From positions 62,001 to 126,000 of the forward strand of contig NZ_BMHV01000006.1 in assembly GCF_014641495.1 (NCBI RefSeq): a stretch of 64,000 bases of DNA, in the 5' to 3' direction. The DNA is from Terasakiella brassicae. Lineage in GTDB: Bacteria; Pseudomonadota; Alphaproteobacteria; Rhodospirillales; Terasakiellaceae. The first letter of the stretch is position 1, and the number at the start of each line of letters is the position of its first letter. Below, in pieces: positions 17,340-26,414 of the stretch. The translations under genes were made by a program, and so were the position numbers. The notes below the pieces were generated by a model. That model was not told where the DNA came from and made no database searches. It saw only the letters and a list, made by a program, of their open reading frames with translations.

Positions 17340-18380
17340 TCACTTTTTATAATTTTGAACCATCTCAACCACACGCGCGACATTTTCCGGTGGTGTCTGT
17401 GGCACAATGCCATGACCAAGGTTGAAGATAAAGGGACCATCGCTTAGGGTATCAAGGATTTTTTGAACCTGAACTTCCATTTGTTCGCCCCCGGCAACCA
17501 CACACAGGTTGTCTAAATTTCCTTGAACGCAGCATAACGGTTGCAGTTCTTTGGCGGCCCAATCCAATGGAACGGTTTGATCAATGCTGACACCGTCAAC
17601 CCCTGTTTCCAGAACAAATTTTTTGTAAAGCGGCCCGGCCCCACGCGGGAAGCCAAGAACCGGAATATCCGGGTAGGCTTCTTTGATGCGGCGGGTAATT
17701 TCTTTATTTGGCGCAATCACCCAACGATCAAATTGATCTTCGGGAAGAACACCGGCCCAGCTGTCAAAAATCTGGACAGCTTCTGCACCCGCTTCGATCT
17801 GTTTAATCAAATATCCGGCAGTCGCTTCAACCAGCATATCAATTAAGGACTGGAAGAAATCAGGATCCTGATAAGCAATAAGACGGATTGTCTCATAATT
17901 TTTTGATCCTTCACCTTCGACCATATAGGTCGCATTTGTCCAAGGCGCACCGGCAAAACCAATAAGCGCGGTACTGGAAGGAATGCTTTTACTTAACCTG
18001 GAGACAGTTTCATAGACGGGAGCGAGATGATCATGGATCCCATCTAAGCTCAATTTTGAAAGCCCGTCCATATCGCGAATAGCTTCCAGTTTTGGGCCTT
18101 CGCCTTTTACAAATTCAACCTTCTGTCCCAAAGCATCGGGAATAGTTAAAATATCTGCAAAAAGAATAGCTGCATCAAAACCATAACGGCGCAGGGGTTG
18201 CAAGGTGACTTCTTCTGCCAAATCCGGGGAATAACAAAAATGCAGGAAATTTTTGGATTTGGCACGGGTTTCCAGATATTCGGGAAGATAGCGTCCGGCT
18301 TGACGCATTAACCAAATCGGCGGACGTTCTGTTTTTTCGCCTTTGAGTGCGCGTAAGAATAATTTGTCTGTCGATGCCAT
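17340..18380 (-). CDS. hemE: Uroporphyrinogen III decarboxylase
   Basis: A 346-residue enzyme converting uroporphyrinogen III to coproporphyrinogen III. The N-terminal [17 protein letters not shown] signature (about residues 21-37) and GFAGAPWT (about 139) are present. The frame is open to 18425, but the ATG at 18380 has a GGGAAG ribosome-binding site and the usual short leader. It is the first gene left of the proposed origin and reads away from it, as hemE does at the Caulobacter origin. Its transcript would start inside the origin region, so origin and hemE control may interact. Confidence 0.97.
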   Translation of the reverse strand: MASTDKLFLRALKGEKTERPPIWLMRQAGRYLPEYLETRAKSKNFLHFCYSPDLAEEVTLQPLRRYGFDAAILFADILTIPDALGQKVEFVKGEGPKLEAIRDMDGLSKLSLDGIHDHLAPVYETVSRLSKSIPSSTALIGFAGAPWTNATYMVEGEGSKNYETIRLIAYQDPDFFQSLIDMLVEATAGYLIKQIEAGAEAVQIFDSWAGVLPEDQFDRWVIAPNKEITRRIKEAYPDIPVLGFPRGAGPLYKKFVLETGVDGVSIDQTVPLDWAAKELQPLCCVQGNLDNLCVVAGGEQMEVQVQKILDTLSDGPFIFNLGHGIVPQTPPENVARVVEMVQNYKK

Positions 18381-18480
18381 AATACGGTCTTCCCTTCGAT
18401 CCCTAAAGTTTGATGAGTTATTCACAGTTCAATAACAATAGTAAAGGTTATTTTCTTTAGTTTGTTGTTGATGTTGGTCC

Positions 18481-18489
18481 TGTGGATAA
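18481..18489 (-). promoter_or_regulatory. DnaA box
   Basis: TGTGGATAA is the perfect reverse complement of the TTATCCACA consensus and forms part of the repeated 17-mer CTGTGGATAACGGGGAT. Confidence 0.85.
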
Positions 18490-18641
18490 CGGGGATCAAA
18501 TTTAATCCACAAGCTGTCCCCATATGAAGGACGTTTCTGGCTAAAATATGGCTGGATTGGAGTCGGCCTTGTGGATTTTAGAATTTTACCTTCGGAGTCG
18601 CCTCAAAATCTTAGCGGAGTCGCCCGATCTGTGTTTAATTC

Positions 18642-18650
18642 TGTGGATAA
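18642..18650 (-). promoter_or_regulatory. DnaA box
   Basis: A second perfect TGTGGATAA in the same orientation, 161 bp from the first, within the second copy of the 17-mer. Confidence 0.85.
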
Positions 18651-18811
18651 CGGGGATAAGTTTTCAAAAAAAGACCTTTGTCCACACAAGGCGGCAGAGT
18701 ACAAAAGAATTATGCATAGCCTGATAAGCGGGTTGAGAATTTTTGCAAATAGCGGGATGGAATTGGCCCTTGTGATCAACTGGGCCAGTTATCCCCAGGT
18801 TTGGCGGACTT

Positions 18812-19657
18812 ATGAACAACTATCACATCCATCTTGTCTCCGACTCCACCGGGGAAACCATCGAAACACTGGCTAGGGCCTGTATTGCCCAGTTTGAGGG
18901 CATTACCGTCTGTGAAAACGTCTGGACTCTGGTGCGTACAAGCGGTCAGGTGGCCAAAATTCTCAATGGTGTCAAAAACCATCCGGGTGTGGTTATTTTT
19001 ACAATGGTGGATCGAAACCTGCGTGCCCAATTGGAAAAAGGTTGTGAAAGTTTAGGCGTTCCCTGCATTGCCGTTCTTGATCCGATCATGGAAGCTTTGA
19101 AAGACACATTCAGTGCCGAAGCCAGCTTTAAGCCCGGTCTTCAACATGAAATGGATCAAAATTATTTTAAACGGATTGAGGCCATGCATTTTGCCTTGGC
19201 CCATGATGACGGGCAATCCAGCCATGAAATCCACAATGCCGATATTATTTTGCTGGGTGTATCACGAACATCAAAAACACCAACCTGTGTTTATTTAGCC
19301 AATAAAGGATTAAAGACAGCAAATATTCCAATTGTGCCACAATGTCCGCTGCCCACTGATCTAAGCGATCCAAAATTTGCCGGATGTTTAATCGTGGGGC
19401 TGACGAAAGATCCGCGCCGTCTTATTCAGGTTCGTAAAAACCGTTTAAATCTGCTCAATGAAACCGCACATACCGATTATGTGGATCTGGATACAGTGGT
19501 GGATGAGGTCCAGTTTGCCCGTAAGTTATGTAATAAACACAGCTGGCCGATGATTGATGTGACCCGCAAATCCATTGAAGAAACGGCGACCGCTATTTTA
19601 AACCTGAAAATGAAACGCGATCAGGCTTACGAGGATAGCAATTGGGATGGTGAATAA
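18812..19657 (+). CDS. ppsR: Pyruvate, phosphate (or water) dikinase regulatory protein
   Basis: A 281-residue DUF299-family bifunctional kinase/pyrophosphorylase that switches PPDK or PEP synthase by threonine phosphorylation. Its P-loop-like motif GVSRTSKTPT lies near residue 150, and the N-terminal HLVSDSTGETIE is typical. The target dikinase gene is not in the window, so PPDK versus PEP synthase cannot be decided. It is the right-hand neighbour of oriC, matching the Rickettsia RP001 and Caulobacter arrangement, and overlaps maf by 11 bp. Confidence 0.95.
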   Translation: MNNYHIHLVSDSTGETIETLARACIAQFEGITVCENVWTLVRTSGQVAKILNGVKNHPGVVIFTMVDRNLRAQLEKGCESLGVPCIAVLDPIMEALKDTFSAEASFKPGLQHEMDQNYFKRIEAMHFALAHDDGQSSHEIHNADIILLGVSRTSKTPTCVYLANKGLKTANIPIVPQCPLPTDLSDPKFAGCLIVGLTKDPRRLIQVRKNRLNLLNETAHTDYVDLDTVVDEVQFARKLCNKHSWPMIDVTRKSIEETATAILNLKMKRDQAYEDSNWDGE

Positions 19658-20234
19658 AATTATTTTAGCCTCTGCCTCCAAATCCCGGGCTGATTTATTA
19701 CAAGGGGCCGGGCTGGATATAGAATGCTGTCCTGCCGATCTGGATGAAAATCTTATTAAAAGCGAAGGATTAAGCGTTCGCCAAACCGCGTTAAAACTGT
19801 CGTTTGCCAAGGCGATGGCTGTTTCTGAAAAATATCCCGGATCTTATATTATCGGGGCCGATCAAATGATGGAATGTGAAGGCCAAAGATATGACAAACC
19901 GGTTGATCAAAAAGAAGCCAAAAAACAATTGATGGATTTACGTGGAAAAATTCATCATTTAATCAGTGCGGTCTCAATCGTCAAAAACGGGGAACTGATC
20001 TGGTCCTATGCGCAGGATGCAGAATTGGAAATGCGCGATTTTAGCGATATGTTTCTGGATTGTTATCTAGAAGATATAGGCGATGATGTTTTGACAACGG
20101 TTGGCGGTTATCGTCTGGAAAGCAAAGGTGTTCAGCTGTTCAGCCGTATTGAAGGTGATTATTTCACGATTTTGGGATTGCCGCTTTTGGCGCTTCTGGA
20201 ATTTTTACGATCGCGTGATATTTTAACGCGTTAA
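19647..20234 (+). CDS. maf: Maf-family nucleotide pyrophosphatase (YceF-like)
   Basis: A 195-residue Maf/HAM1-fold pyrophosphatase that hydrolyses non-canonical or regulatory nucleotides. SASKSR near residue 9 and GADQMMECEG near residue 69 are visible. The ADQ signature resembles the YceF subgroup (7-methyl-GTP pyrophosphatase) rather than the dTTP/UTP subgroup, but the specificity call is an inference. It overlaps ppsR and leads into aroE after 23 bp. Confidence 0.9.
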   Translation: MVNKIILASASKSRADLLQGAGLDIECCPADLDENLIKSEGLSVRQTALKLSFAKAMAVSEKYPGSYIIGADQMMECEGQRYDKPVDQKEAKKQLMDLRGKIHHLISAVSIVKNGELIWSYAQDAELEMRDFSDMFLDCYLEDIGDDVLTTVGGYRLESKGVQLFSRIEGDYFTILGLPLLALLEFLRSRDILTR

Positions 20235-20257
20235 TCAATGTAAGGGGAGATGGATCA

Positions 20258-21097
20258 ATGATTTTATCAGGGAAAGCCAAAATTGCCGGTGTGATCGGCT
20301 GGCCTGTCGGACATTCCAAATCTCCGCGATTGCATGGTTTCTGGTTGGAAAAATATAAAATTGATGGAACCTATATTCCCTTACCTGTCGAACCGGACCA
20401 TTTTGCCAAGGCGGTTCACGGCATGCAGGCAATGGGGTTTAAAGGGGCAAACGTAACCGTTCCTCATAAAGAAACCGCCCTGAAAATTGCCGATGAAGTG
20501 AGTGCGCGGGCCAAAAAAATAGGGGCCGCCAATACCTTGGTTTTTAAAGAAGATGGAACGATCTTTGCGGATAACACAGATGGTTACGGGTTTTATCAAA
20601 ACTTAATTTGTGGGGCACCTGACTGGCAGGCCGATGCTGGCCCAGCTGTTGTGTTAGGGGCTGGCGGGGCCGCACGTGCCGTTTTGATTGCCTTGGCAGA
20701 AGCGGGTGTTTCTGAAATCCGTTTGACCAATCGCACCAAAGAACGTGCCGATAAACTGGCTGAGGAACTGGATGCCCCCATCACGGTTGTCGATTGGCAT
20801 GAACGCGAACAAGCCTTATGTGGGGCCAATCTTTTAACCAATACAACAACCTTGGGGATGAGTGGGCAAGCCTTGTTGGAAATTGATCTGTTTGATTTAC
20901 CAAAAACAGCCTTGGTCAATGATATTGTCTATGCCCCGTTAATAACGAATTTGTTGGAAAAAGCCCATGTTCATGGCTGTTCGGTTGTCGATGGTTTGGG
21001 TATGTTGCTTCATCAGGCCCGCCCCGGTTTTGAAGCCTGGTTTGGCGTAGACCCGGTCGTAGATGAAGATTTACGCCAGTATGTTCTGGAAAACTAA
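20258..21097 (+). CDS. aroE: Shikimate dehydrogenase
   Basis: A 279-residue NADP-dependent enzyme reducing 3-dehydroshikimate to shikimate in aromatic amino-acid synthesis. Motifs are GHSKSPRLH near residue 18, NVTVPHK with the catalytic lysine near residue 70, DNTDGYGF near residue 108, and the cofactor motif GAGGAARAV near residue 132. A GGGGAG ribosome-binding site precedes the ATG. It sits 2 bp ahead of coaE in the ppsR-maf-aroE-coaE-dnaQ operon. Confidence 0.97.
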   Translation: MILSGKAKIAGVIGWPVGHSKSPRLHGFWLEKYKIDGTYIPLPVEPDHFAKAVHGMQAMGFKGANVTVPHKETALKIADEVSARAKKIGAANTLVFKEDGTIFADNTDGYGFYQNLICGAPDWQADAGPAVVLGAGGAARAVLIALAEAGVSEIRLTNRTKERADKLAEELDAPITVVDWHEREQALCGANLLTNTTTLGMSGQALLEIDLFDLPKTALVNDIVYAPLITNLLEKAHVHGCSVVDGLGMLLHQARPGFEAWFGVDPVVDEDLRQYVLEN

Positions 21098-21099
21098 AT

Positions 21100-21690
21100 A
21101 TGCTGGTTCTTGGCCTGACCGGTTCAATCGGAATGGGAAAATCGGCAACCGCGTCGATCTTTCGCCAATATGGCGTCCCTGTTTATGATGCCGATGCAAC
21201 GGTTCATAAATTAATGGGGGCACATGGACGGGCAACCCCTTTGATTGAACAGGCTTTTGGGGATTGTCTGGATGCAAACGGTGCGGTGGATCGTCAAAAA
21301 CTGGGGGCGCAGGTTTTCGGCAATGACCCGGCCTTAAAAAAACTGGAAGCCATTTTGCATCCGATGGTTCGTGAAGAAGAAAGAAAGTTTTTAAGATTGG
21401 CCCGATTGCAAAGACGCAAGCTTGTCGTGCTCGATATTCCCTTATTATTTGAAACAGGCGGGGGACATCGTTGTGATGCTATTGCGGTGGTTTCAGCTTC
21501 AAAAACGCTACAAAAAAAACGGGTGATGGCTCGACCGGGAATGAACGATGAAAAATATAGGGCAATTGTAAAAAAACAAATGCCGGATGCCTTAAAACGG
21601 CGCAAGGCAGATTATATTATTTTTACCGGATCGGGCTTTCGTGTTGCCCGTAATCAGGTTAAAAAGATAATCCACGAACTTCAGGATTGA
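21100..21690 (+). CDS. coaE: Dephospho-CoA kinase
   Basis: A 196-residue P-loop kinase catalysing the last step of coenzyme A synthesis. The P-loop GLTGSIGMGKSA starts near residue 5, followed by the CoA-binding DAD segment (YDADATVHKL). Overall length is standard. It is separated from aroE and dnaQ by 2 bp each, so coupled translation is likely. Confidence 0.96.
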   Translation: MLVLGLTGSIGMGKSATASIFRQYGVPVYDADATVHKLMGAHGRATPLIEQAFGDCLDANGAVDRQKLGAQVFGNDPALKKLEAILHPMVREEERKFLRLARLQRRKLVVLDIPLLFETGGGHRCDAIAVVSASKTLQKKRVMARPGMNDEKYRAIVKKQMPDALKRRKADYIIFTGSGFRVARNQVKKIIHELQD

Positions 21691-21692
21691 TC

Positions 21693-22373
21693 ATGCGCGA
21701 AATCGTTCTCGATACGGAAACCACAGGCTTTGAATACAAACAAGGACATCGACTTGTTGAAATCGGCTGTGTGGAATTGATCAACCATATGCCGAGCGGG
21801 CGCACCTATCATCAATATATCAACCCGGAACGTGATATACCGGAAGGTGCTTTTCGGGTTCATGGTCTGTCTGAAGAATTTTTGCGTGACTTTCCGTTAT
21901 TTAAAGAAGTTGCACAGGAATTTCTGGATTTTATCGGGGATGCCACCTTGATTATTCATAACGCAGGCTTTGACGTGCCCTTCCTGAATTGGGAATTAAA
22001 AGGCCATCAGTTTCCCGAAATGGGCAATAATATCGTTGATACCCTGATCATTGCGCGCAAAAAATTTCCGGGATCACCAGCCAATCTGGATGCATTGTGT
22101 CGCAGGTTCAATGTTGATAACTCGAACCGGGAAAAACACGGTGCCTTGCTGGATAGTGAGCTGCTGGCCGAAGTTTATCTGGAATTGATCGGCGGGCGCC
22201 AACCCGGTTTGGAATTGGCAAAAGAAGCAGGCAGCGATGATGATACGATTAAAAAAGAACGAATATTTAGAGAGCCACGGGCCCATCACGCAAGTGAAGA
22301 AGAACTTGCCGCCCATGCGGCTTTTTTGGAAAAAATAAAAAATCCCATTTGGTTGGCGGGAGAGGAAACATAA
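21693..22373 (+). CDS. dnaQ: DNA polymerase III epsilon subunit (3'-5' proofreading exonuclease)
   Basis: A 226-residue DEDDh exonuclease. Exo I is LDTETTGF near residue 5, Exo II is HNAGFDVPFLN, and Exo III-epsilon is HGALLDSELLAEVYLEL with the catalytic histidine. The C-terminal tail (GSDDD... onward) is the expected polymerase-binding segment. I chose the ATG at 21693; an in-frame TTG at 21687 is less likely. It follows coaE by 2 bp, and the FecR-like gene starts directly after its stop. Confidence 0.96.
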   Translation: MREIVLDTETTGFEYKQGHRLVEIGCVELINHMPSGRTYHQYINPERDIPEGAFRVHGLSEEFLRDFPLFKEVAQEFLDFIGDATLIIHNAGFDVPFLNWELKGHQFPEMGNNIVDTLIIARKKFPGSPANLDALCRRFNVDNSNREKHGALLDSELLAEVYLELIGGRQPGLELAKEAGSDDDTIKKERIFREPRAHHASEEELAAHAAFLEKIKNPIWLAGEET

Positions 22374-22994
22374 ATGAAACGCTTTATCCCTTTGTTCTTT
22401 CTGGCACTGATCTTGGCCGGGTTTGCCGCACAGGCAGATTTTGCAAAAGGCGTTGCCGGAAAAGTTCACCTTATAAGCGGTTCGGCCCTGGCCGTTCAAA
22501 ATGCACAGGTTCGTGTTTTAAAAGAAGGCGATCAGGTGATGATCGGTGATATTTTATCAACCGGGCCGGACTCGCGTCTGGAAATTGCCATGGCGGATGA
22601 CGGTCGTTTTAAACTGGGGGCGCAAACGTCTTTTGTTGTTAATGATTATACATTCGGGACAGGTAATGACAATGTGGTTGTGGAATTGCTGAAAGGCGCA
22701 ATGGATGGCGTTTCCGGTTCCATTGCCAAAGCCAATCCAGATGGTATGAAAGTTTTAACCCGACATGCGACCATCGGTATTCGTGGGACCAAGTTTTTTG
22801 TTGGCGAAATGGAGGGTAAATTGCAGGTTGCCCATTGGTCCGGCGGCGGTGTCCATGTGAAAAACCACGCTGGCGAAGTTTTCTTAAAAGGTGAAAATAC
22901 CGGGACGACTTTAGAACATGATCATGTTGCCCCGACACCGGCCCAAGACTGGGGTGATGAAAAACGGGAAAAAGCAAAAAGTTTGGTTCATTAA
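22374..22994 (+). CDS. FecR-domain exported protein
   Basis: A 206-residue protein with a signal peptide (about residues 1-20) and a FecR-like beta-rich domain. Telling parts are GVAGKVHLISGSALAV near the start, the GD.LSTGPDSRLEIAMADD segment, and ATIGIRGTKFFV (about residues 130-141), typical of FecR/DUF-type periplasmic proteins. It lacks the transmembrane anti-sigma part, and no sigma factor gene is adjacent, so a classical FecR signalling role is unlikely. The start codon abuts the dnaQ stop with no spacer, so it is in the same operon. Confidence 0.85.
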   Translation: MKRFIPLFFLALILAGFAAQADFAKGVAGKVHLISGSALAVQNAQVRVLKEGDQVMIGDILSTGPDSRLEIAMADDGRFKLGAQTSFVVNDYTFGTGNDNVVVELLKGAMDGVSGSIAKANPDGMKVLTRHATIGIRGTKFFVGEMEGKLQVAHWSGGGVHVKNHAGEVFLKGENTGTTLEHDHVAPTPAQDWGDEKREKAKSLVH

Positions 22995-23002
22995 TGAGTA
23001 AA

Positions 23003-23037
23003 AAAAACGGCTTCTGAATAAACCAGAAGCCGTTTTT
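23003..23037. terminator. Bidirectional intrinsic terminator
   Basis: AAAAACGGCTTCTG / CAGAAGCCGTTTTT forms a long stem with a short AATAAAC loop and A/T tracts on both sides. It separates the convergent FecR-like gene and secB and can serve both strands. Confidence 0.88.
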
Positions 23038-23059
23038 ATTTTATATAGAGGCGATCGGC

Positions 23060-23548
23060 TTAGGCTTGACCGGCTTCTGGTTGATTTTGAAGGGCTTCCA
23101 GACGGGCACGGTACATGGATGCAAAATCGACCGGATTCAACATCATCGGCGGGAAAGAACCATCGCGTGTTGTGCTGGCAACGATGTTGCGGGCAAACGG
23201 GAACAGCATGCGCGGGCATTCGATCAACAACATCGGTTCGAGATGTTCTGCCGGAACGTTCAGTTCAAAAATGCCGCCATAAGCCAGTTCGCAAATAAAG
23301 GCAACATCTTCGCCCACTTTGCAATCGGCACGAATTTTCAATGTCACTTCAAACTGCGTTTCGGACAATTTGGCAGCATCCACATCGACATTTACAGAAA
23401 CATCGGGCTGGTTTTGCATCATTTTGCCGAAAATGCCCGGTGCGTTGGGAACTTCAAAAGACAAATCTTTGATATATTGACCGTGAATGAGAAACGGTGC
23501 AGCTTCTTGTTCGCCAGCTTCGGTTGCTTGTTCGTTTTGGTCGGCCAT
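23060..23548 (-). CDS. secB: Protein-export chaperone SecB
   Basis: A 162-residue tetrameric chaperone that holds preproteins unfolded for SecA. The IKDLSFEVPNAPGIF segment near residue 26 and ECPRMLFPFARNIVASTTRDGSFPP near residue 115 are family signatures. The frame extends to 23584, but the ATG at 23548 has an AGGAGAG ribosome-binding site. It is followed by a bidirectional terminator and preceded by fxsA on the same strand. Confidence 0.96.
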   Translation of the reverse strand: MADQNEQATEAGEQEAAPFLIHGQYIKDLSFEVPNAPGIFGKMMQNQPDVSVNVDVDAAKLSETQFEVTLKIRADCKVGEDVAFICELAYGGIFELNVPAEHLEPMLLIECPRMLFPFARNIVASTTRDGSFPPMMLNPVDFASMYRARLEALQNQPEAGQA

Positions 23549-23616
23549 TGCCCTACTCTCCTGATAAGAAAAAATGTTGGGCAAGGTCGTAGCATAAAAG
23601 TTGTGCCAAACTCAAC

Positions 23617-24126
23617 TTAATCCTTTTTGTCAGACCAGGGACTGTCGGGATTGGGATCAACTTCTTCAAAATCCGCATCAATAACCGTTGAATTTTCAGA
23701 TTTATGAGGAGGGGAATTGCCCTCAGGGTGGTGAGGACCCATATCGCCCCCGACAATATGTATATTGCGGGAATTTTTGATAATGCTGCCTGCTTTGGAA
23801 CGTAAAAACGTGCGAAACGGCGGCAAAAACAGCAAAAATCCGATGGCATCGGTGACAAATCCGGGGGTGAGTAACAAAGCGCCTGCGACCAACAGGCAGG
23901 CCCCGTCAAAAAGCTCGCTTGTGGGCATGCGTCCTTCGTTCAAGGATTGTTGGGCTTTCATCAAGGTGGATAGACCTTGTTGGCGCAACAGTGCCGTTCC
24001 TGCAATCGCCGTTAAAATAACAATAGAGATGGTCGGCCATAAACCGATCCAGTCACCGACTTGAATAAAAACGGAAATTTCGATGATCGGAACGATGATA
24101 AAGACGAGTAGAACAATAAAACCCAT
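23617..24126 (-). CDS. fxsA: FxsA family membrane protein
   Basis: A 169-residue inner-membrane protein. The FxsA core (about residues 1-120) has hydrophobic helices starting VLLVFIIVPIIEISVFIQVGDWIG, and the conserved ALLRQQGLSTL loop. The family includes E. coli FxsA, linked to phage T7 exclusion when overexpressed, but its normal role is unknown. The C-terminal about 45 residues are polar and acidic and probably cytoplasmic. It is upstream of secB and divergent from the Tim44-like gene, as in many alphaproteobacteria. Confidence 0.92.
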   Translation of the reverse strand: MGFIVLLVFIIVPIIEISVFIQVGDWIGLWPTISIVILTAIAGTALLRQQGLSTLMKAQQSLNEGRMPTSELFDGACLLVAGALLLTPGFVTDAIGFLLFLPPFRTFLRSKAGSIIKNSRNIHIVGGDMGPHHPEGNSPPHKSENSTVIDADFEEVDPNPDSPWSDKKD

Positions 24127-24241
24127 AAAACCTTACTTTCGTGAAACCTTGCCCTTTTGGCGATTTAAGATTATCTAGTTTTACAACAGCTTAAGCGCAA
24201 GCTACACTACTTGCAAAAGATAACAGGTTTGAAACATCATT

Positions 24242-24940
24242 ATGGCTAATTTCGATCTCATACTCCTTGCCCTGATTGCGGTCTTTATTTTCCTGCGCCT
24301 TCGCAGTGTGCTGGGCAGTAAGGATGGAAACGAAGACAATCGCAATCATCGCGATATCTTCAACCCCGATCCGATGGATGAAGACAATGAATCCTCTCAG
24401 GACAATGTGATCCATTTGCCGGGTTCCGGCCCGCAAAATCAACAAAATCAACATCCTATACCCGAAGTGAATGAGATTGAACCGGTTGGTCCTGTTCAAC
24501 AGGCTTTGGCGGAGATCATGGCGGCGGATCCCAATTTTGACCAACATGGTTTTGTGGAAGGCGCGCGCGGTGCCTTTGAAATGATTTTGACAGCCTTTGC
24601 CGGTGATGACCGGGAAACGCTGAAAAATCTGCTGACCCCGGAAGTCTATCACAATTTCGAATCGGCACTGGAGGCCCGCAAGGCAGCCGGTGAAACACTG
24701 GAAACCACCTTGATTGGGATTGGCTCATTAGAAATTATTGACGCTGCACTTGAAAACAAAATGGCGGAAGTTACCGTCCGTATTGTCAGTGAACAGGTCA
24801 ATGTTACCTGTGACGCAGATGGTGAAGTGGTCGATGGGGACAGCAATTATATCGATACCATTACCGATGTCTGGACGTTTGAACGTGATATCACTTCAAA
24901 CAGCCCGATTTGGTTCCTGAAAGCGACCCAAGCGGAATAG
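24242..24940 (+). CDS. timA: Tim44-like domain protein
   Basis: A 232-residue protein with an N-terminal membrane helix (about residues 4-20), a polar Asn/Gln/Pro-rich linker (about 28-85) and a Tim44-like domain (about 90-230). The family contains bacterial relatives of the mitochondrial import-motor subunit. The bacterial role is not settled, and TimA is a name used for some alphaproteobacterial members. It is divergent from fxsA across 115 bp and precedes mltA by 12 bp. Confidence 0.9.
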   Translation: MANFDLILLALIAVFIFLRLRSVLGSKDGNEDNRNHRDIFNPDPMDEDNESSQDNVIHLPGSGPQNQQNQHPIPEVNEIEPVGPVQQALAEIMAADPNFDQHGFVEGARGAFEMILTAFAGDDRETLKNLLTPEVYHNFESALEARKAAGETLETTLIGIGSLEIIDAALENKMAEVTVRIVSEQVNVTCDADGEVVDGDSNYIDTITDVWTFERDITSNSPIWFLKATQAE

Positions 24941-24952
24941 AGGGCTTTTTTC

Positions 24953-26221
24953 ATGTTCGTGGGGCGGGGGTCTTACTTAAAGATATGCAGTCTGTTGGCG
25001 CTGGTCTCGGTTATCGGTGCTTGCACGCCGTCACATGATATGGATAAACACGAAGTCATGGCGACACCGGATATGCCGGAACGCCATGATATTCGCCTGA
25101 TGCCCGTTTCCTATGCTACCTTGCCGGGCTGGGAAGACGATCAAATTGCCAATTCCATCCCGGCCTTGCGTAAATCCTGCCAGACATTTGGGCGTATGGA
25201 TGAAAATAAACCGATTGGCCCCAATGGGATCGGCGGTGTTGCCGGGGATTGGAAACCAATTTGTACCGAGGCCTATTCCCTACCCGATGGTGACAGTCAG
25301 AAAGCCCGCGAATTTTATCAAATGTTTTTCCAGCCTTATTTGGTCAGCGATCTTGCAGAAGACCGTGCGGCCAGCGGGTTGTTTACCGGATATTATGAAG
25401 CAGCCCTTCGCGGGGCACTGACCCAAGGCGGGGTCTATCAAACCCCGCTTTATAAACGACCTGATGATTTGGTTCTGGTCGGTCTGGGTGAATTTAAACA
25501 GAACTGGAAAGGCAAACGCCTTGCCGGACGTCTGGAAAACGGACAACTGGTCCCTTATGCGTCACGAAGCGAGATTGATGCAGGGAAACTGCGTGGTAAA
25601 AATCTCGAACTGGTTTGGGTGGATGATCCGGTCGATGCCTTTTTCCTGCATATTCAGGGATCAGGCCGGGTGGTTTTTGCTGATGGGTCCACCATGCGTG
25701 TTGGCTATGACGGTCACAATGGCCATGACTATACCTCAATCGGGCGTATTTTAATTGATCGCGGCGAAGTGTCCAAAGAAGAGATGTCCATGCAAGCTAT
25801 CCGCAGCTGGCTGGCGGCTCATCCCGATAAGGGGCAGGAGTTGATGCGTGAAAACAGCTCTTTCATCTTTTTTCGCGAACTTAAAGATGACGGTCCGGTC
25901 GGTGCACAAGGCGTTGCACTGACGCCGGGACGCTCGCTTGCCATTGATAAACGGTTCTTACCATTAGGGTTACCGCTTTACCTTCATACCTTTACCGATC
26001 CGGTGACACCAAACCCAATATCCCGACTGGTTGTGGCACAGGATACAGGTGGGGCGATCAAAGGCGTTGTACGCGGTGATGTCTTTTGGGGATTTGGCGA
26101 AGAGGCGGCCATGCGCGCCGGTAAGATGAAAGAAACAGGCAGTTTCTTTGCACTTCTTCCAGCAAACTCGCTAAGCCGTTGTGAAGTCTGTGATGTCGCA
26201 CAAGACAGCCCAAATTCTTAA
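24953..26221 (+). CDS. mltA: Membrane-bound lytic murein transglycosylase A
   Basis: A 422-residue lipoprotein cleaving peptidoglycan glycan strands with formation of 1,6-anhydro ends. A signal sequence ending in VIGAC gives a lipobox with Cys24. The MltA barrel follows, then the 3D domain with AQDTGGAIKG...RGDVFWG near residues 360-380 bearing the conserved aspartates. It is probably anchored in the outer membrane and cotranscribed with the Tim44-like gene. A cobalamin riboswitch starts 44 bp past the stop. Confidence 0.95.
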   Translation: MFVGRGSYLKICSLLALVSVIGACTPSHDMDKHEVMATPDMPERHDIRLMPVSYATLPGWEDDQIANSIPALRKSCQTFGRMDENKPIGPNGIGGVAGDWKPICTEAYSLPDGDSQKAREFYQMFFQPYLVSDLAEDRAASGLFTGYYEAALRGALTQGGVYQTPLYKRPDDLVLVGLGEFKQNWKGKRLAGRLENGQLVPYASRSEIDAGKLRGKNLELVWVDDPVDAFFLHIQGSGRVVFADGSTMRVGYDGHNGHDYTSIGRILIDRGEVSKEEMSMQAIRSWLAAHPDKGQELMRENSSFIFFRELKDDGPVGAQGVALTPGRSLAIDKRFLPLGLPLYLHTFTDPVTPNPISRLVVAQDTGGAIKGVVRGDVFWGFGEEAAMRAGKMKETGSFFALLPANSLSRCEVCDVAQDSPNS

Positions 26222-26265
26222 TTTAACGCTTGTTTTTCAAACCTTTGCTTGATAGATAGCCGTGA

Positions 26266-26414
26266 CCTGTTAACGGAACACGGTGTAAATCCGTGGCGGT
26301 CCCGCCGCTGTAATCGGGGATGTTTTTCCAACATTTATAAATCCACTGAACATGATTTGTTTCGGGAAGGAGGACTGGAAAAACAGACGATCCGAAAGCC
26401 AGAAGACGAACAGG
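26266..26414 (+). ncRNA. Cobalamin (B12) riboswitch
   Basis: The segment matches the cobalamin aptamer layout. P1 is CCTGTT at 26266 with AACAGG at 26409. The core is GGAACACGGTGTAAATCCGT at about 26274, followed by GGCGGTCCCGCCGCTGTAA, and then CCACTGAAC at 26343, GGGAAGG, and the B12 box AAAGCCAGAAGAC ending at 26407. It lies in the 290-bp gap before a quinol NO reductase gene rather than a B12 transport, synthesis or B12-independent isozyme gene. The aptamer call is strong; the ligand subtype (adenosyl- or aquocobalamin) is not resolved. Confidence 0.93.

Larger units (their letters stand above)
18381..18811. other. oriC: Probable chromosomal replication origin (oriC)
   Basis: This 431-bp non-coding gap between hemE and ppsR is the position of the origin in several alphaproteobacteria. 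It contains perfect DnaA boxes at 18481-18489 and 18642-18650. One-mismatch boxes are at 18418-18426 (TTATTCACA), 18503-18511 (TAATCCACA), 18678-18686 (TTGTCCACA) and 18789-18797 (TTATCCCCA). GAGTC sites lie at 18560, 18595 and 18617, and a 17-mer (CTGTGGATAACGGGGAT) occurs at 18480 and 18641. The A+T-rich part at 18427-18478 could be an unwinding element. Gene orientation diverges here. Confidence 0.85.
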
